A stretch of DNA of 64,000 bases from Pontibaca salina (GCF_016307205.1 NZ_JAEIJD010000007.1:62001-126000); one strand, 5' to 3'. Positions 37,046-50,976 are shown, numbered from the stretch's first letter. Numbers and translations are program-made. Notes: generated by a model from the letters alone, not told the origin.

Positions 37046-38494
37046 TCAGTTGACAAGGGTCGCTGCTGCCGATGCCGCTGCGGTCTCGACACCGAACATG
37101 TTGACGATTCCCAGCAACATCACCGCTGCCGATACCATCAGTGCGCCCCACAGAACCGGGGTTGAATTCGTTTCAAGTACTTCGCCTTCCTCGCCAAAAT
37201 ACATATAATAGACGATGCGCAGGTAATAAAACGCCGCAATTACCGAGGCGATCACACCGGCCACGGCCAGCCAGACAAGCCCGCCTTCATAGGCCGCGCG
37301 TAGCACATACAGCTTGCCGAAAAAGCCCAAGAATGGCGGCACCCCGGCAAGGCTGAACAGCAAGACCAGCATGGCCATTGCTTTGCCGGGTTCGCGCCGG
37401 GCATACATATTGAGCGCGCGGATATCAGTGATCGGCACCCCGTCACGCTCCATCATCAGGATGAAGGCAAAGGTGCCGACATTCATGGTGACATAGATTG
37501 CCATATAGATCAGCATCGCCTGCACGCCAAACGCGTTTCCGGCGGCCAGCCCCATCAACGCAAAGCCCATATGGGTGATCGAAGAATAGGCCATCAGGCG
37601 CTTGAATTCCCACTGCCCGATGGCGCCGACCGCGCCGAGGAACATCGAGAACAGCGACAACACCGCAATGACCTGCTGCCAGTCACCGACTGCGCCGCCA
37701 AAGGCATCAAACAGCACCCGCGCGAACAAGCCCATCGCCGCCAGCTTCGGGGCCGTTGCAAAATAGGCGGTGACCGGCGTCGGAGAACCTTCATAGACAT
37801 CCGGTGTCCACATGTGGAACGGTACCGCGCTGACCTTGAACGCCAGACCCGAGATCAGGAAGATCAATCCGAACAGCAAGCCGATCGACACCTCGCCTTC
37901 AAGCGCGGTCTGGATGATGCCGCTGAACAATGTTGTTCCGGCATAGCCATAGACCAGCGACGCGCCATACAGCAACATCCCCGAGCTGAGCGCGCCCAGG
38001 ACGAAATATTTCAGCCCCGCTTCGGTCGATTTGACGCTGTCCCGGCGCAAGGCCGCGATCACGTAAAGCGACAGAGATTGCAGCTCGAGCCCCATATACA
38101 GCGCCATCAGGTCGCCGGCACTGACCATCATCATCATGCCAACCGTGCCAAGCGCCACCAATATCGGGAATTCGAAGCGCAGCAATCCGCGCCGCTGCAT
38201 GTAATCCTGGCTCATCACCAGAACGATTGCCGCCGCGATCAGGATTGCAACTTTGGAAAACCGTGCAAACCCGTCATCGATGAACATTCCGTTAAAGGCG
38301 ATTCTTGTGCCCTCTCCGTTCGCAGCAATCCAAGCCGCAAGCACAACCATTACCAAACCGGTCAGCCAGACCAAAATCGGTGCCGCGCCATCCTTGCGGG
38401 TATAGACTCCGCCCAGCAGCGCCAGCATTGCAAAGATAGCCAGAACGATTTCGGGGAGAATGACGTTCAGATCGGCCTGTATCGACATGTCCAT
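37046..38494 (-). CDS. nuoN: NADH-quinone oxidoreductase subunit N
   Basis: A 482-residue antiporter-like proton-pumping subunit of complex I in the inner membrane, about 14 transmembrane segments. [18 protein letters not shown] and the lysine-containing membrane helices (SSITHMGF region) are conserved marks. It is the last nuo gene, 15 bp after nuoM and 36 bp before birA. Confidence 0.96.
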   Translation of the reverse strand: MDMSIQADLNVILPEIVLAIFAMLALLGGVYTRKDGAAPILVWLTGLVMVVLAAWIAANGEGTRIAFNGMFIDDGFARFSKVAILIAAAIVLVMSQDYMQRRGLLRFEFPILVALGTVGMMMMVSAGDLMALYMGLELQSLSLYVIAALRRDSVKSTEAGLKYFVLGALSSGMLLYGASLVYGYAGTTLFSGIIQTALEGEVSIGLLFGLIFLISGLAFKVSAVPFHMWTPDVYEGSPTPVTAYFATAPKLAAMGLFARVLFDAFGGAVGDWQQVIAVLSLFSMFLGAVGAIGQWEFKRLMAYSSITHMGFALMGLAAGNAFGVQAMLIYMAIYVTMNVGTFAFILMMERDGVPITDIRALNMYARREPGKAMAMLVLLFSLAGVPPFLGFFGKLYVLRAAYEGGLVWLAVAGVIASVIAAFYYLRIVYYMYFGEEGEVLETNSTPVLWGALMVSAAVMLLGIVNMFGVETAAASAAATLVN

Positions 38495-38509
38495 GATCCG
38501 TAAAATCCC

Positions 38510-40051
38510 TTAATTCGAAGCGTGCTGCAGGGCGGTTTCCGCCGCGTTCAACGCAGTATCATAATTGGCGACCAAGGCGGCTGTTGAAGGCCCGATGATG
38601 TCGGTGACCAAGGATGGGTAGACACCCAAGAGCACGGTCATCGCCACCAATGGCGCAAAAATCGCCTTCTCACGGGCTGACATATCGGCAATGGTTTTCA
38701 AACTTGCCTTGGTCAGATCCCCAAACACCAAACGGCGATAGAGCCAGAGCGCATAGGACGCGCTGAGGATAACGCCAGTAGCGGACACAAACGCGACCCA
38801 AGTATTGACCTGAAAGACACCAAACATGGTCAGAAATTCGCCGATGAACCCGCTGGTACCGGGCAAGCCCAGATTGGCCATGGTGAACAACATAAAGATC
38901 AGCGCAAAGGCGGGCATCCGGATGGCAAGCCCACCATAGGCTTCAATCTCGCGTGTCTTCATTCGGTCATAAAGCACACCAACGACCAGAAAAAGGGCCG
39001 CAGAAATAAATCCGTGGCTGAGCATCTGGAAAATGGCCCCATCAATCCCCTGCTGGTTGGCCGCGAAGATCCCGATGGTCACGAAGCCCATATGCGCGAC
39101 CGAGGTATAAGCGATCAGCTTTTTCATGTCCTCTTGAACCAGCGCCACAAGCGAAGTGTAGACAATTGCAATCGCACCCAGCCACAGCATCAGCGGCCCC
39201 AATACGTCGCTGCCTACCGGAAACATCGGCAGAGAAAAGCGCAGGAAGCCATAGCCGCCCAGTTTCAACAGGACCGCCGCCAGCACCACCGACCCTGCAG
39301 TGGGGGCCTCGACGTGGGCGTCAGGCAGCCAGGTGTGCACCGGCCACATCGGCAGTTTGACTGCAAAACTGGCAAAAAATGCCAGGAACAGAATTGTTTG
39401 CATGCCGCCAATGATCTGCAGACCCAGCAGGCTGAAGGTCTCGCTGCCGAACTGATGGCTCAGCAATGTCTCGATATCGGTTGTGCCGGCATCCGCAAAC
39501 ATGCCCACCAGCGCCACCAGCATCAGGACCGAGCCAAGAAACGTATAGAGGAAAAACTTGAACGACGCATAAATCCGGTTCTTGCCGCCCCAAATTCCAA
39601 TGATCAGGAACATCGGGATCAGCCCGCCCTCGAAGAACAGGTAAAACAGCACCAGATCCAGTGCCGCGAACACGCCGATCAACAGCGTCTCCAGCACTAG
39701 GAATGCGATCATATATTCCTTGACGCGATCGGTGATCTTCCAACTGGCCAAGATTGTCAGCGGCATGATGAAAGTGGTCAGCATCACGAACAGAACGCTG
39801 ATGCCATCGACACCCAGCTTGTACTGCAGTCCCAGCAGCCAGTCGGCCTGCTCGACAAACTGAAACCCGGTATTTTCGGGGTCAAAGCCAAACAGGATAA
39901 GCAGCGAGATCAGGAAAGTCGCCGTGGTCGCGAACAGCGCCACCCAGCGAGCGTTCTGGTTCGCCGCTTCGTCATTCCCGCGCAGGAACACCGCAAGGAT
40001 TAATGCCGCTAGCGTCGGCAGAAAAGTAACAATGGAAAGTAGGTTGTCCAT
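38510..40051 (-). CDS. nuoM: NADH-quinone oxidoreductase subunit M
   Basis: A 513-residue antiporter-like subunit of complex I with about 14 membrane helices. [19 protein letters not shown] and [11 protein letters not shown] are the proton-channel signature segments. Its ATG shares one base with the nuoL stop (TAATG), showing coupled translation. Confidence 0.96.
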   Translation of the reverse strand: MDNLLSIVTFLPTLAALILAVFLRGNDEAANQNARWVALFATTATFLISLLILFGFDPENTGFQFVEQADWLLGLQYKLGVDGISVLFVMLTTFIMPLTILASWKITDRVKEYMIAFLVLETLLIGVFAALDLVLFYLFFEGGLIPMFLIIGIWGGKNRIYASFKFFLYTFLGSVLMLVALVGMFADAGTTDIETLLSHQFGSETFSLLGLQIIGGMQTILFLAFFASFAVKLPMWPVHTWLPDAHVEAPTAGSVVLAAVLLKLGGYGFLRFSLPMFPVGSDVLGPLMLWLGAIAIVYTSLVALVQEDMKKLIAYTSVAHMGFVTIGIFAANQQGIDGAIFQMLSHGFISAALFLVVGVLYDRMKTREIEAYGGLAIRMPAFALIFMLFTMANLGLPGTSGFIGEFLTMFGVFQVNTWVAFVSATGVILSASYALWLYRRLVFGDLTKASLKTIADMSAREKAIFAPLVAMTVLLGVYPSLVTDIIGPSTAALVANYDTALNAAETALQHASN

Positions 40052-42102
40052 TACTGAACGCCTCCGCCGATCGACATCCAGGTGACCAGGGCAACGATGC
40101 CCAGCACCATCCAGAAAGCATAGGTAAAGATGAACCCGGATTGTGCCCGCCCGGCAAGTTTGGTGAAGAACGGCACGATCCCCATGGCGACTCCGTTCAG
40201 GAAACCATCGATCACGTTGCCATCACCGCGCCGCCAGAACAGGCGACCTACGCCAATGGCGGGGCGAACAAAAATCACGTCGTAAAGCTCGTCAAAATAC
40301 CACTTGTTCTTGAAGAACAGATATAGTGGGCGCTGTGTTGCGGCCAGACGGCCCGGCAGCGACGGATTTACGATGTAGAACCAGACCGCCATGATCAGCC
40401 CGCCCAGCATCGCGACAAAGGGCGATACTTTAACCCAGACCGGTGCCGCATGCGCCTCTTCCAGAACGTGGTTATCCTGAGCGATGTACAGCGCGCCCTC
40501 GCCCGGTTGACCGGCAAAGACGTAGTGATGCGCCCCATCCGCAGCGCCGGCGCCGTCCTCGGCCACCGCCTCAGCCATCGGGATGCCGTAGAACTTGCCG
40601 ACCTGATCCGCGTGGCCAAAGAAACTGCCATACCAGATCATACCGGCAAACACCGCGCCCACCGACAAAGCGCCCAGCGGAATCAGCATCGTCATCGGGC
40701 TTTCATGCGCATTATCATGGGTTTCCTGATCGCCGCGCGGCTTGCCAAAGAAGGTCAGGAAGATCAGACGCCACGAATAGAAACTGGTCAGCGCCGCTGC
40801 CGATACCAGCAGCCAGAACCCGTAACCGCTCCCCCCGGCCCAAGCGCTTTCGATGATCGCATCCTTCGAGAGAAACCCAGCGAAACCAATCTGTGTCAGC
40901 GGGATTCCGACACCGGTTATCGCCAGCGTGCCAATCATCATCGCCCAGAAGGTGTAAGGGATCTTCTTGCGCAATCCGCCATAGTTCATCATGTCCTGCT
41001 CGTGATGCATCGCATGGATCACCGAGCCCGCGCCAAGGAACAACAGTGCCTTGAAGAACGCATGCGTGAACAGGTGGAACATGGCCGCCGAATACATACC
41101 GACGCCCGCGGCAACGAACATGTATCCCAGCTGGCTACAGGTCGAATAGGCAATCACCCGTTTGATGTCGGTCTGCACCAGCCCCACGGTCGCTGCAAAG
41201 AACGCCGTGCTGGCCCCGATCACGGTGACGAACATCATCGCTTCTGGCGCGAATTCCATGAGCGGCGACATGCGCGACACCAGGAAAACCCCCGCCGTCA
41301 CCATTGTTGCCGCGTGGATCAGGGCCGAAACAGGCGTCGGGCCTTCCATCGCATCGGGCAACCATGTGTGCAGGAACAATTGCGCCGATTTTCCCATCGC
41401 ACCGATGAACAGCAAGAAGGCGATCAGGTTCGCCGCGCTCCATTCGGTCCACAGAAAGGTTAGCTGGGTTTCCGCCAGCGTCGGCGCATAGGCGAACACG
41501 TCATCAAACTTGATGCTGTCGACAAGAAAGAAAATGGCAAACATCGCCAGTGCGAAGCCGAAATCCCCGACCCGGTTGACCACGAACGCCTTGATCGCGG
41601 CGGCATTGGCACTGGGCTTGCGATAATAGAAGCCGATCAGCAGATATGATGCGACACCTACCCCTTCCCAGCCAAAGAACATCTGAATCAGGTTGTCGGC
41701 AGTAACCAGCGCCAGCATGGCAAAGGTGAAAAACGACAGATAGGCAAAGAAACGCGGCTTATAGCTTTCGCCCTCTTTCCACTGGGGGTCGTCGGCCATG
41801 TAACCAAACGAATACAGATGAACGAGCGCAGAAACGCTGGTGATGACGATCAACATGATCGCCGTCAAGCGGTCCATCCGGATCGCCCATTCTGTCGCCA
41901 GCGCGCCGCTTTCAATAAAGCGCAGGATCTGGATTTTTTCGGTGACACCGTCAAACCCAAAGAACACGACCCAAGACAGGAGCGCCGACAGGAACAGCAG
42001 TCCCGTCGAAATCCAAAGCGCGGCGGTTTCGCCAATCAGCTTCCACCCAAAGCCGCAGATCAGGGCGCCGACAAGCGGCGCGAAAAGGATAATGGTTTCC
42101 AT
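40051..42102 (-). CDS. nuoL: NADH-quinone oxidoreductase subunit L
   Basis: A 683-residue proton-pumping subunit, the distal end of the membrane arm. [20 protein letters not shown] and [11 protein letters not shown] mark the channel helices; the C-terminus carries the extra hydrophobic part that forms the lateral helix. It follows nuoK by four bases. Confidence 0.96.
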   Translation of the reverse strand: METIILFAPLVGALICGFGWKLIGETAALWISTGLLFLSALLSWVVFFGFDGVTEKIQILRFIESGALATEWAIRMDRLTAIMLIVITSVSALVHLYSFGYMADDPQWKEGESYKPRFFAYLSFFTFAMLALVTADNLIQMFFGWEGVGVASYLLIGFYYRKPSANAAAIKAFVVNRVGDFGFALAMFAIFFLVDSIKFDDVFAYAPTLAETQLTFLWTEWSAANLIAFLLFIGAMGKSAQLFLHTWLPDAMEGPTPVSALIHAATMVTAGVFLVSRMSPLMEFAPEAMMFVTVIGASTAFFAATVGLVQTDIKRVIAYSTCSQLGYMFVAAGVGMYSAAMFHLFTHAFFKALLFLGAGSVIHAMHHEQDMMNYGGLRKKIPYTFWAMMIGTLAITGVGIPLTQIGFAGFLSKDAIIESAWAGGSGYGFWLLVSAAALTSFYSWRLIFLTFFGKPRGDQETHDNAHESPMTMLIPLGALSVGAVFAGMIWYGSFFGHADQVGKFYGIPMAEAVAEDGAGAADGAHHYVFAGQPGEGALYIAQDNHVLEEAHAAPVWVKVSPFVAMLGGLIMAVWFYIVNPSLPGRLAATQRPLYLFFKNKWYFDELYDVIFVRPAIGVGRLFWRRGDGNVIDGFLNGVAMGIVPFFTKLAGRAQSGFIFTYAFWMVLGIVALVTWMSIGGGVQ

Positions 42103-42106
42103 GTCG

Positions 42107-42412
42107 CTAGCCCTTCATCAGGTTGACGTCTTCCACCGCGATAGAGCCACGGTTGCGGAAGAAACACACAAGGATCGCCAACCCGATTGCCGCTTCTGCA
42201 GCGGCTACAGTCAGCACGAATAGCGTAAAGACCTGCCCGGTCAGATCATTCAGGAAACTGGAAAAGGCGACAAGATTGATGTTCACCGATAACAGGATCA
42301 GCTCGATGCTCATCAGCAGGATGATCACGTTCTTGCGGTTCAGGAACAGCCCGAAAATGCCGATGACGAACATAATCGCCGCCACCGTCAGATAATGCTC
42401 AAGTCCGATCAT
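42107..42412 (-). CDS. nuoK: NADH-quinone oxidoreductase subunit K
   Basis: A 101-residue membrane subunit with three transmembrane helices. The buried glutamates used in proton transfer lie in [10 protein letters not shown] and [10 protein letters not shown]. Length is exactly as expected. Confidence 0.96.
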   Translation of the reverse strand: MIGLEHYLTVAAIMFVIGIFGLFLNRKNVIILLMSIELILLSVNINLVAFSSFLNDLTGQVFTLFVLTVAAAEAAIGLAILVCFFRNRGSIAVEDVNLMKG

Positions 42413-42457
42413 TGCTTACTTCCTTGCCTCCCGGAAAATTTTTCACCAGTGCCCGCA

Positions 42458-43060
42458 TCACAGACCCTGCCCCGGTTTCACGTCTTTCAATTCCATTGCC
42501 TTCGCCGGATCCCGCCACATCTGCGCCAGCACATCCTGGCGCCGGACGTCAGAGCGGTGGCGCAGGGTAAGCACAATCGCCCCGATCATCGCCACCAACA
42601 GGATCAGCCCGGCGAGTTGGAACAGCAGAAAATAATGGTCATAAAGGATCAGGCCCAAGGCTTCGATATTGTGCCGATCTTCCGGCATCACCTGCGCCCG
42701 CAAGCTTTCTGCAGCGGCATTGCTTTCCCAAACGCCAAAGACCATCACGAACTGCATCAAAAGGATCAGGCCGATCAACAATGCCAACGGCATATATCTG
42801 GCCATCTCGGCCTTAAGTGCGGCGAAATCCACATCCAGCATCATCACCACAAACACGAACAACACCATGACCGCGCCGACATAGACGATGACCAGCAACA
42901 TGGCGACGAACTCGGCCCCCAGCAGCACGAACAGACCCGCCGAAGACAGAAACGCCAAGATCAGCCACAGCACTGAATGCACCGGCTGGCGGCTAATCAC
43001 GGTGAATAAGCCACCGGTGATCGCACTGACTGCGAAAAGGTAAAAGGCAAATGCGATCAT
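42458..43060 (-). CDS. nuoJ: NADH-quinone oxidoreductase subunit J
   Basis: A 200-residue membrane subunit with five hydrophobic helices. [20 protein letters not shown], cut here at twenty residues, is the conserved third-helix stretch with the glutamate near the quinone-coupling site. Its start overlaps the carboxymuconolactone decarboxylase-like gene by four bases. Confidence 0.95.
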   Translation of the reverse strand: MIAFAFYLFAVSAITGGLFTVISRQPVHSVLWLILAFLSSAGLFVLLGAEFVAMLLVIVYVGAVMVLFVFVVMMLDVDFAALKAEMARYMPLALLIGLILLMQFVMVFGVWESNAAAESLRAQVMPEDRHNIEALGLILYDHYFLLFQLAGLILLVAMIGAIVLTLRHRSDVRRQDVLAQMWRDPAKAMELKDVKPGQGL

Positions 43061-43470
43061 GACTCTTCATCCTTTGTCTCGCCCATGACATCTTGCGCCA
43101 GTTCCAGCGCACGGTTCATAGCGGGAAGGCCGGCGAAAACCGACATCTGGCCGATCGTTTCCACGATCTCCTGTTTCTTGGCCCCCGCCGCCAGCGCATG
43201 GCGAATGGTCTGGCGCAGCGCCGTATCGGCCTGGGCGCCCTGCATCGTCAAGCCTGCAATAACAAGCAACAGCCGCGTTTTGGCATCCAGCCCTTCTTTG
43301 TTGACCAGATTGCCAAACATCATCTCCATCGCTTCTTTGGGCATGGTGGGCCACAGCCCTTCAAAGCCCTTGGGCGAGAAAGATTCCAGCGCCGGATTCA
43401 GCGTCTTGGCCATTTGCTGGGCCTGCTGCATCATCACATCGAACGGATTACGCGGAGTATCATCGGTCAT
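43057..43470 (-). CDS. Carboxymuconolactone decarboxylase family protein, nuo-embedded
   Basis: A 137-residue helical protein of the AhpD/CMD fold. The family core is visible in [15 protein letters not shown] and [18 protein letters not shown]. It lacks the Cys-x-x-Cys of AhpD, so a disulfide-reductase role is unlikely; only the helical scaffold is retained. It overlaps nuoI (43467) and nuoJ (43060) by four bases each, so it is made together with complex I. An assembly or protective role is inference. Confidence 0.85.
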   Translation of the reverse strand: MTDDTPRNPFDVMMQQAQQMAKTLNPALESFSPKGFEGLWPTMPKEAMEMMFGNLVNKEGLDAKTRLLLVIAGLTMQGAQADTALRQTIRHALAAGAKKQEIVETIGQMSVFAGLPAMNRALELAQDVMGETKDEES

Positions 43471-43961
43471 CGGTAAGGCGCGTCCATTTCCAGATTGCGC
43501 GCGATCTCGGCTTCCCAGCGATCGCCGTTGTCCAGAAGCTTGGCCTTGTCGTAGTAAAGTTCTTCACGGGTTTCCGTCGAAAACTCGAAATTCGGCCCCT
43601 CGACGATGGCGTCGACCGGGCAGGCCTCCTGGCAAAAACCGCAATAGATGCATTTCGTCATATCGATGTCATAGCGCGTGGTGCGGCGCGAGCCATCTTC
43701 ACGCGGTTCGGCGTCGATGGTGATTGCCTGGGCCGGGCAGATCGCTTCGCAGAGCTTACACGCAATGCAGCGCTCTTCGCCATTGGGATAGCGACGCAGC
43801 GCGTGTTCGCCTCGAAAGCGCGGCGACAGCGGCCCTTTTTCGTGCGGGTAATTCACCGTTACCTTGCGCTTGAAGAAGTATTTCAGCCCGACCTTCATGC
43901 CGAGATAATAATCCCAGAGCAAAAAATACTTCGCGGCGCGGCCATAGTCGATCTGCGTCAT
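43467..43961 (-). CDS. nuoI: NADH-quinone oxidoreductase subunit I
   Basis: A 164-residue ferredoxin-like subunit holding two 4Fe-4S clusters (N6a, N6b). The two cysteine motifs are [12 protein letters not shown] and [13 protein letters not shown] chose the internal ATG at 43961 (MTQIDYG), the homologous start; it lies two bases after nuoH. Confidence 0.96.
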   Translation of the reverse strand: MTQIDYGRAAKYFLLWDYYLGMKVGLKYFFKRKVTVNYPHEKGPLSPRFRGEHALRRYPNGEERCIACKLCEAICPAQAITIDAEPREDGSRRTTRYDIDMTKCIYCGFCQEACPVDAIVEGPNFEFSTETREELYYDKAKLLDNGDRWEAEIARNLEMDAPYR

Positions 43962-43963
43962 TG

Positions 43964-45004
43964 TCAGCCTCCTGTGGTCCAGCGGGCGAAACCGCCCCAG
44001 AACCAGTCGAATTTCGCGGCAAAGGACACGAACACCACCCAGCCCAGCGACAGCGGCAGGAATACCTTCCAACCGACCCGCATCAGCTGATCATAGCGGT
44101 AGCGAGGCGTGATCGCCTTGACCATCGCGAACATGAAGAACACCAGCAGCATCTTAAGGATCATCCAGAAGATCCCGTCCGGCAAAAACGGCACCGGCGA
44201 TAGCCAGCCGCCGAAGAACATCAGGACCACCAGCGCGCACATCAGCACCACCGCGACCAGTTCACCGATCATGAACAGCAGAAATGGCGTGCTCGAGTAT
44301 TCCACTTGATAACCCGCGACGAGTTCCGCTTCGGCTTCGGGCAGATCAAAGGGCGGTCGGTTGGTTTCCGCCAGCGACGATATGAAGAACAGGAACAGCA
44401 TCGGGAAATGCGGGATCCAATACCAATTGAAGATACCCCAATCGCCTCTTTGCGCGTCGACGATATCCCCAAAGTTCAGACTGCCGGTCGAAATGATGAT
44501 GCCAATGATGATCAGGCCGATGCTGACCTCGTAGGAAATCATCTGCGCCGCCGACCGCAAACTGCCGAGGAACGGATATTTCGAGTTACTGGCCCACCCG
44601 CCCATGATGACGCCGTAAACCTCTAGTGAGGAAACCGCGAAAACGTAAAGGATCGCGACGTTGATATCGCTCAGTACCCAGCCGTCGTTGAACGGAATTA
44701 CCGCCCAAGCCACCAATGCCATGACCAATGTGACCATTGGTGCGAGCAGGAATACCGCCTTGTCGGCTCCGGCGGGGAACACCACCTCTTTCACGATGTA
44801 TTTCAAGAAATCCGCAAAACTTTGCAGCAGGCCGAATACGCCGACCACGTTGGGTCCGCGGCGCAACTGCACAGCCGCCCAGATCTTGCGATCCGCATAC
44901 ATCAAGAATGCCAGTGCCAGCAGCAATGGCACCACCAGCAGCATGATCTGACCGACAATCAGCAGACCAATGCCCAGCGGGTTGGTGAAAAAGAAATCAG
45001 CCAT
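43964..45004 (-). CDS. nuoH: NADH-quinone oxidoreductase subunit H
   Basis: A 346-residue membrane subunit with eight helices that forms part of the quinone site. [20 protein letters not shown] is the diagnostic loop rich in acidic residues. It is seven bases after a small lipoprotein gene that separates it from nuoG. Confidence 0.96.
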   Translation of the reverse strand: MADFFFTNPLGIGLLIVGQIMLLVVPLLLALAFLMYADRKIWAAVQLRRGPNVVGVFGLLQSFADFLKYIVKEVVFPAGADKAVFLLAPMVTLVMALVAWAVIPFNDGWVLSDINVAILYVFAVSSLEVYGVIMGGWASNSKYPFLGSLRSAAQMISYEVSIGLIIIGIIISTGSLNFGDIVDAQRGDWGIFNWYWIPHFPMLFLFFISSLAETNRPPFDLPEAEAELVAGYQVEYSSTPFLLFMIGELVAVVLMCALVVLMFFGGWLSPVPFLPDGIFWMILKMLLVFFMFAMVKAITPRYRYDQLMRVGWKVFLPLSLGWVVFVSFAAKFDWFWGGFARWTTGG

Positions 45005-45010
45005 AAGTCC

Positions 45011-45391
45011 TCACACCGTGGGTATTCCGTTTTCCGCGCAATTTTCAGCCTCGATTTTTACGTCGATGGTCGCCAGCCCGCGGGGCAGTGATGGCGAGAT
45101 GGTGTAAACAGCATCTGCGCTCAATACACCACCCCGTTCCTTGATTTTCGTGCGCAAATGTCGGGCGAAACCATAGTCTTGCTTGAGCGCATACTGCGAC
45201 AGCGCGCATTCGACATAGGTTTCCAAATCGGCAACCGTGCGGGCTCCGCGCATGGCCGCATCGACCTGAACCAGATCGCCATCAAGCGCCGTAGCTTCGG
45301 CCCTCAAATACTCGGGCTCGAACGCCGTCGTCGCAGACTGCGGGCTGCAAGCCATCAGCATCAAGGGCGGTATGAGCGCGGTGCGCATCAT
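45011..45391 (-). CDS. Small lipoprotein between nuoG and nuoH
   Basis: A 126-residue predicted lipoprotein: hydrophobic residues 4-14 followed by a LMAC-type lipobox with Cys15. The mature part is hydrophilic with two more cysteines ([15 protein letters not shown]) that could form a disulfide. The ATG overlaps the nuoG stop (ATGA); the next codon is also ATG. I do not recognise the family. Its place in the operon suggests a periplasmic factor linked to complex I, but that is only inference. Confidence 0.7.
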   Translation of the reverse strand: MMRTALIPPLMLMACSPQSATTAFEPEYLRAEATALDGDLVQVDAAMRGARTVADLETYVECALSQYALKQDYGFARHLRTKIKERGGVLSADAVYTISPSLPRGLATIDVKIEAENCAENGIPTV

Positions 45392-47463
45392 TCTGCCGCG
45401 ATTCCCGCCTCGTCGCGAGCACGCGCGCGCGCCGACATTTCGGCCATCAACTCCGAGGCACGGGCGATCGGGTTGGTCAGCCAGAAATCACGGATTGCGG
45501 TGCGGAATGTCGCCTGTCCAAGTTCCCCGGCGGCGACTGGCTGCCAGTCGTTTTCAGGAACCTCGTCGATATCGGCCAGATAAGGTACCATCTCGACCAG
45601 CGCGTTGCGCAACTGAATCAGCGTATCATAAGGCAGCGTCGCGTCCATTTCGGCCGACAATGCGCGCAGGATCGCCCAATTTTCCTTGGCTTCTCCGGGC
45701 GCGAAGCCGGCGCGCAGCGCCAGTTGCGGGCGCCCTTCGGTATTTACGAACAGTCCGCGTTCCTCGGTATAGGCGGCGCCCGGCAGGATCACATCGGCCC
45801 GGTGCGCGCCCCGATCACCGTGGCTGCCTTGATAGATCACGAACGGCCCCTCGGCGATATCCACTTCATCAGCGCCAAGGTTGAAGATTACTTCGGCGGC
45901 GCCCACGGCTTCCATGCCGCCCTCGCAGGTGGCACCGATGTCCATCGCACCCGCCCGCGAGGCGGCGGTATGCAACACCATGAATAGCGAATTCGAGTTC
46001 TCCGCAAGCTTCATGGCATGCCCGAGTACGGCGGCGCCATCGGCCTCTTGCAGGGCGCCCTGCCCAACAATCACGACTGATTTCGTGTCCTTGGCCTCAT
46101 CCGAAATTGTTTGCGAGGACAGTTTTTCCAAGGCCGCGCGATCTGCACCGAGATATTCGTAATCGTAGGTCAGATCGGCTTTTTCACCGATCAATCCGAC
46201 TTGCGCACCATGCAGCCAGGCCTTGCGGATACGTGCGTTCAGAACCGGCGCTTCGATGGCGGGGTTCGCGCCGATGATCTGAATCATCTCGGCATCATCC
46301 AGATCCTCAATCCGGGCGGTGCCGACATAGCCGGACCGATTACCGGCGGGCAGTTTCGCCCCGTCGGTGCGGCATTCGACGATTCCGCCCTGCCCTTCGA
46401 TCAATTGCTTGAGCGCAAAGGCGGCCTCGACCGGGGTCAAATCGCCGATGATCCCGGCGATTTTCTCGCTGCCTTTCAATGCCTTGGCCGCCGCTGTCAG
46501 CGCCTCGGGCCAGCTGGCTTTGCGCAGCTTACCACCTTCACGGATATAGGGCGTGTCCAGCCGCTGGCGGCGCAGCCCGTCCCACACATACCGCGTCTTG
46601 TCCGAAATCCATTCTTCATTGGTGCCGTCGTGGTTGCGTGGCAGGAAGCGCATCACCTCACGCCCCTTTGTATCGACACGGATTGACGACCCAAGTGCAT
46701 CCATCACGTCGATGCTTTCGGTCTTGGTCAATTCCCACGGACGGGCGGTAAAGGCGTAGGGCTTAGATGTCAGCGCCCCGACCGGGCACAGATCGACGAT
46801 ATTCCCTTGCATATTAGAACTCAGGCTGGCGCGCAGGGCAGAGGCGACCGCATCGTCGCCGGATTCCGTGATTTCGTTGCCATAGGTGACGATGCGCATA
46901 TCCTCACCGCGGCCTGTCGCGCCCATTTCCGGGCTGCCCCCGATCTCGGTCATGAAACGCACGCAGCGGGTGCAGTGAATGCACCGGGTCATATGGGTCG
47001 CGACCAATGGCCCCAGATCGAGCGGCTGGACGGCCCGCTTGGGTTCGCGGTAGCGTGAGAAGTCTACGCCATACGCCATCGCCTGATCCTGCAGATCACA
47101 CTCGCCGCCCTGATCACAAATCGGACAGTCCAGCGGGTGGTTGATCAACAGGAACTCCATCACCCCTTCGCGCGCTTTCTTGACCATGGGGCTGTTGGTG
47201 CGCACCATCGGCGGCTCGCCCTCGGGTCCGGGGCGCAGGTCGCGCACCTGCATTGCGCAGGACGCGGCAGGTTTGGGCGGGCCGCCCACCACCTCGACCA
47301 AACACATGCGGCAGTTCCCCGCGATCGAGAGGCGTTCGTGATAGCAGAAACGCGGGATCTCGATGCCCGCTTCGTCACAGGCTTGGATCAGGGTCATGGC
47401 CCCGTCCACTTCGATTTCAGTTCCGTCTATATTGATCTTGCGCAGGTCAGACATGGCACTCAC
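45388..47463 (-). CDS. nuoG: NADH-quinone oxidoreductase subunit G
   Basis: A 691-residue peripheral subunit with several Fe-S clusters. Marks: the 2Fe-2S domain ([15 protein letters not shown]), the His/Cys-ligated HCTRCVRF cluster and the molybdopterin-oxidoreductase-like C-terminal half. The frame begins with a GTG at 47463 that overlaps the previous stop (GTGA); ATG 47454 ([11 protein letters not shown]) is an equally good start. Confidence 0.96.
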   Translation of the reverse strand: MSAMSDLRKINIDGTEIEVDGAMTLIQACDEAGIEIPRFCYHERLSIAGNCRMCLVEVVGGPPKPAASCAMQVRDLRPGPEGEPPMVRTNSPMVKKAREGVMEFLLINHPLDCPICDQGGECDLQDQAMAYGVDFSRYREPKRAVQPLDLGPLVATHMTRCIHCTRCVRFMTEIGGSPEMGATGRGEDMRIVTYGNEITESGDDAVASALRASLSSNMQGNIVDLCPVGALTSKPYAFTARPWELTKTESIDVMDALGSSIRVDTKGREVMRFLPRNHDGTNEEWISDKTRYVWDGLRRQRLDTPYIREGGKLRKASWPEALTAAAKALKGSEKIAGIIGDLTPVEAAFALKQLIEGQGGIVECRTDGAKLPAGNRSGYVGTARIEDLDDAEMIQIIGANPAIEAPVLNARIRKAWLHGAQVGLIGEKADLTYDYEYLGADRAALEKLSSQTISDEAKDTKSVVIVGQGALQEADGAAVLGHAMKLAENSNSLFMVLHTAASRAGAMDIGATCEGGMEAVGAAEVIFNLGADEVDIAEGPFVIYQGSHGDRGAHRADVILPGAAYTEERGLFVNTEGRPQLALRAGFAPGEAKENWAILRALSAEMDATLPYDTLIQLRNALVEMVPYLADIDEVPENDWQPVAAGELGQATFRTAIRDFWLTNPIARASELMAEMSARARARDEAGIAAE

Positions 47464-47909
47464 TTCGCCTTCAACAGCGCACCGATGGCGCTAGATTTCT
47501 TGATTTCCGCGCGTCCGAACGCGCAGTAGGTTTCGGACTCGCCGATCGCCACACCTTGTGACTTCAAATACGCCTCGCCCTTTGCCCGCATCCGCTTCTT
47601 CTCGGCATCCGATTCAACTTGGTTCCGGATCTCGGCGTCGGAATAGCCGAGCCGATTGGCGTGCGCACGCAGGTTCAGCAAAATGCTGAGCCCCTTGAGG
47701 CGACGCCCCGAAATGCTGTCGCATTTTTTGGAAACCTCATCGGCAATGGCCACGATGAACAAGGTGTCTTCGATCTCGGGTACTTCACGCAAAGGCGGAT
47801 TGGCCATTGCGACGCTCGCTGGCACGGCCACGCAGAATGTCGCAACTATTGCAACGGCCTTAATTCGCTTGATCTCTTTACCCCCGCGGGTCCACCGATC
47901 TCCCCTCAT
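47460..47909 (-). CDS. DUF5333-like secreted protein in the nuo operon
   Basis: A 149-residue protein with an N-terminal signal peptide (basic residues, then [20 protein letters not shown]). The mature domain has two conserved-looking cysteines (SKKCDSI and ETYCAFG) and an alpha-helical look. From memory it matches the DUF5333 family found in Rhodobacteraceae nuo operons; function is unknown. It overlaps the lipoprotein gene before it (ATGA) and nuoG after it. Confidence 0.72.
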   Translation of the reverse strand: MRGDRWTRGGKEIKRIKAVAIVATFCVAVPASVAMANPPLREVPEIEDTLFIVAIADEVSKKCDSISGRRLKGLSILLNLRAHANRLGYSDAEIRNQVESDAEKKRMRAKGEAYLKSQGVAIGESETYCAFGRAEIKKSSAIGALLKAK

Positions 47910-48244
47910 GCGTCACACATTCCTTTCAGGGTCAGCGTGTCATCGGCCAATACCAGTTCGGGGTTGTCAGGACCAATCTCCCAGATGATGTCGGATGTAC
48001 CATAGTTCTCAATACAGTAGCGCGTGCCCTCATAGCGACCGGCCTCCCGCGCCCCGGTAATCGATTGCGATGCGTCGGCCACCTGCACGATAAAGACAGA
48101 TCGCGTCACCGTCTTGTTCACAGCCGCTGCCTTGGCTTTGAAATAGACCCCGTCGAACGGATAGGTCTTGGGCGCGCTGCCAGCACATGCGACAAGCGCG
48201 CCGAAAATCGTCAGCGCCAACACCGGTCGGAGCGTCTTTTTCAT
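47906..48244 (-). CDS. Small lipoprotein between nuoF and nuoG
   Basis: A 112-residue predicted lipoprotein with lipobox LVAC (Cys20). The mature part contains YPFDGVYFKAKA and ends TLKGMCDA, with another cysteine at YCIENYG. I do not recognise a family with a known role. It is 29 bp from nuoF and overlaps the next gene by four bases, so it is co-transcribed with complex I. Confidence 0.7.
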   Translation of the reverse strand: MKKTLRPVLALTIFGALVACAGSAPKTYPFDGVYFKAKAAAVNKTVTRSVFIVQVADASQSITGAREAGRYEGTRYCIENYGTSDIIWEIGPDNPELVLADDTLTLKGMCDA

Positions 48245-48273
48245 TTTGCTGCCCTCTCCCCTGTTCGGTTCGC

Positions 48274-49572
<1,299 letters not shown>

Positions 49573-49577
49573 CGCGG

Positions 49578-49805
49578 CTACCCTCGTCTGTCCCGGCGCA
49601 TCCGCCAGAGTTGATAAATGTTGACCATCGCATAGACCAGCGCCGCCAGCGCGGCCAGATCAAACAACAGCGCGTATCGCCCCGCCAGACCCATCGCTGG
49701 CCCCAGCCACAGCGTCGCCACCAGCCAAACGAGCATGGTCACCGCAATGACCAGCGCCACATGGCGTCCCTTTCGGGTGATGGCAATATCTTGATCGGCT
49801 GTCAT
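49578..49805 (-). CDS. DUF5337-like two-helix membrane protein
   Basis: A 75-residue protein with two hydrophobic helices (about 16-32 and 41-62) and a basic C-terminus (RMRRDRRG). The start is the ATG at 49805 ([13 protein letters not shown]); the longer open frame upstream overlaps nuoE and has no homology. From memory it belongs to the DUF5337 family of Rhodobacteraceae nuo operons. Function is unknown. It lies 19 bp after nuoE and five before nuoF. Confidence 0.75.
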   Translation of the reverse strand: MTADQDIAITRKGRHVALVIAVTMLVWLVATLWLGPAMGLAGRYALLFDLAALAALVYAMVNIYQLWRMRRDRRG

Positions 49806-49824
49806 GACGCGCTTGTGCCTATGG

Positions 49825-50976
49825 TCAATCCTTGTCGTAAAGGCCGTCTTCTCCAGCCCGTTTTGCAAATTCAGTCTCTTCGCCGCTGGCCAGTTTGGCC
49901 GCCTGCGCGATCCAGCTGTCGCGGCTGATCCGGCCCCTGAAACCTTCGAGGTTTTGATCGACCCAAGCGATTTCGGCGTCACTCCAAGCGGCGATCTGGT
50001 CGTAATGATAGATGCCCATCTGATTCAGCATCGCCTCGATTTTAGGACCGATGCCTTTTATCAGTTTCAGGTTATCAGGTGTTCCGCCACGGGCGCGCTC
50101 CAGCGTTACCGGCTTTTCCCCGTCTGGTGCCGGGGTTGCTTTGGACACCGGATGACCCTTGGGCTGCTCCGGTGCCTCCTGTTTGGTTGCCCCGGTATGG
50201 TCGGGCGCACGCCCTTCCGAGCGGTCAGGCTGGGCCGCGTTGCCCTGCGTGTTGTCGCCACCCTCTGGCCGGGCGATCCACTTCGCAAGGAGCGGCACTT
50301 CGGTGCCATCGATTCGTTTGACGGTATCGCCCAGTTCCACAGCGCGGGCGACCGAGCCGTTATGTTCCATGCGGTTTTCAACATGGCCGGTCAGATTGCT
50401 TGGCCCGCCCAGCGATTCGCAGGAAAACCGCCCGTTCTGTGGGCCCGGCACCGGCACGGCTCCGGCGGCCAACTCGTCAATGATTTCGGCCAGCCGATCA
50501 GCGGTCAGATCTTCGTAATAATCCTTGCCGATCATCGCCATGGGCGCATTGGCGCAGGCCCCCTGACACTCGACCTCTTCCCACGAAAACTTGCCATCAG
50601 CACTTACGGTATGGGGCGTTGGTGCAATTTTATCGCGACAGACCGCGATCAGATCCTCGGCACCGCAGATCATGCAGGTCGTGGTGCCACAAACCTGAAT
50701 ATTTGCAACGCTTCCGACGGGTTGCAGCTGAAACTGAAAGTAGAATGTGGCGACTTCCAAGGCCCGAATATAGGCCATGCCAAGCATATCGGCCACGTAT
50801 TCTATTGCCGGACGTGTCAGCCATCCCTCCTGCTCGTGAGCACGCCACAAGAGCGGGATGATCGCACTGGCCTGCCGCCCTTCGGGAAATTTGGTAATTT
50901 CGGCCTCGGCCCATTTGCGATTGGCCGGGGTAAAGGCAAAGCTATCGGGTTGATCGGGGTGCAAACGACGGAGCAT
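49825..50976 (-). CDS. nuoE: NADH-quinone oxidoreductase subunit E with C-terminal extension
   Basis: A 383-residue protein, more than twice the usual NuoE length of about 165-170. The N-terminal thioredoxin-like domain is complete: helix-rich start, then cysteines in CGTTTCMIC and CQGACANAP for the 2Fe-2S cluster N1a. After about residue 185 comes a Gly/Pro/Lys-rich linker, then near 300-375 a helix-hairpin-helix-like domain ([13 protein letters not shown], then [10 protein letters not shown]). This fusion is known in some alphaproteobacteria; its role is not. The start is fixed by homology (MLRRLHPDQ). Confidence 0.92.
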   Translation of the reverse strand: MLRRLHPDQPDSFAFTPANRKWAEAEITKFPEGRQASAIIPLLWRAHEQEGWLTRPAIEYVADMLGMAYIRALEVATFYFQFQLQPVGSVANIQVCGTTTCMICGAEDLIAVCRDKIAPTPHTVSADGKFSWEEVECQGACANAPMAMIGKDYYEDLTADRLAEIIDELAAGAVPVPGPQNGRFSCESLGGPSNLTGHVENRMEHNGSVARAVELGDTVKRIDGTEVPLLAKWIARPEGGDNTQGNAAQPDRSEGRAPDHTGATKQEAPEQPKGHPVSKATPAPDGEKPVTLERARGGTPDNLKLIKGIGPKIEAMLNQMGIYHYDQIAAWSDAEIAWVDQNLEGFRGRISRDSWIAQAAKLASGEETEFAKRAGEDGLYDKD

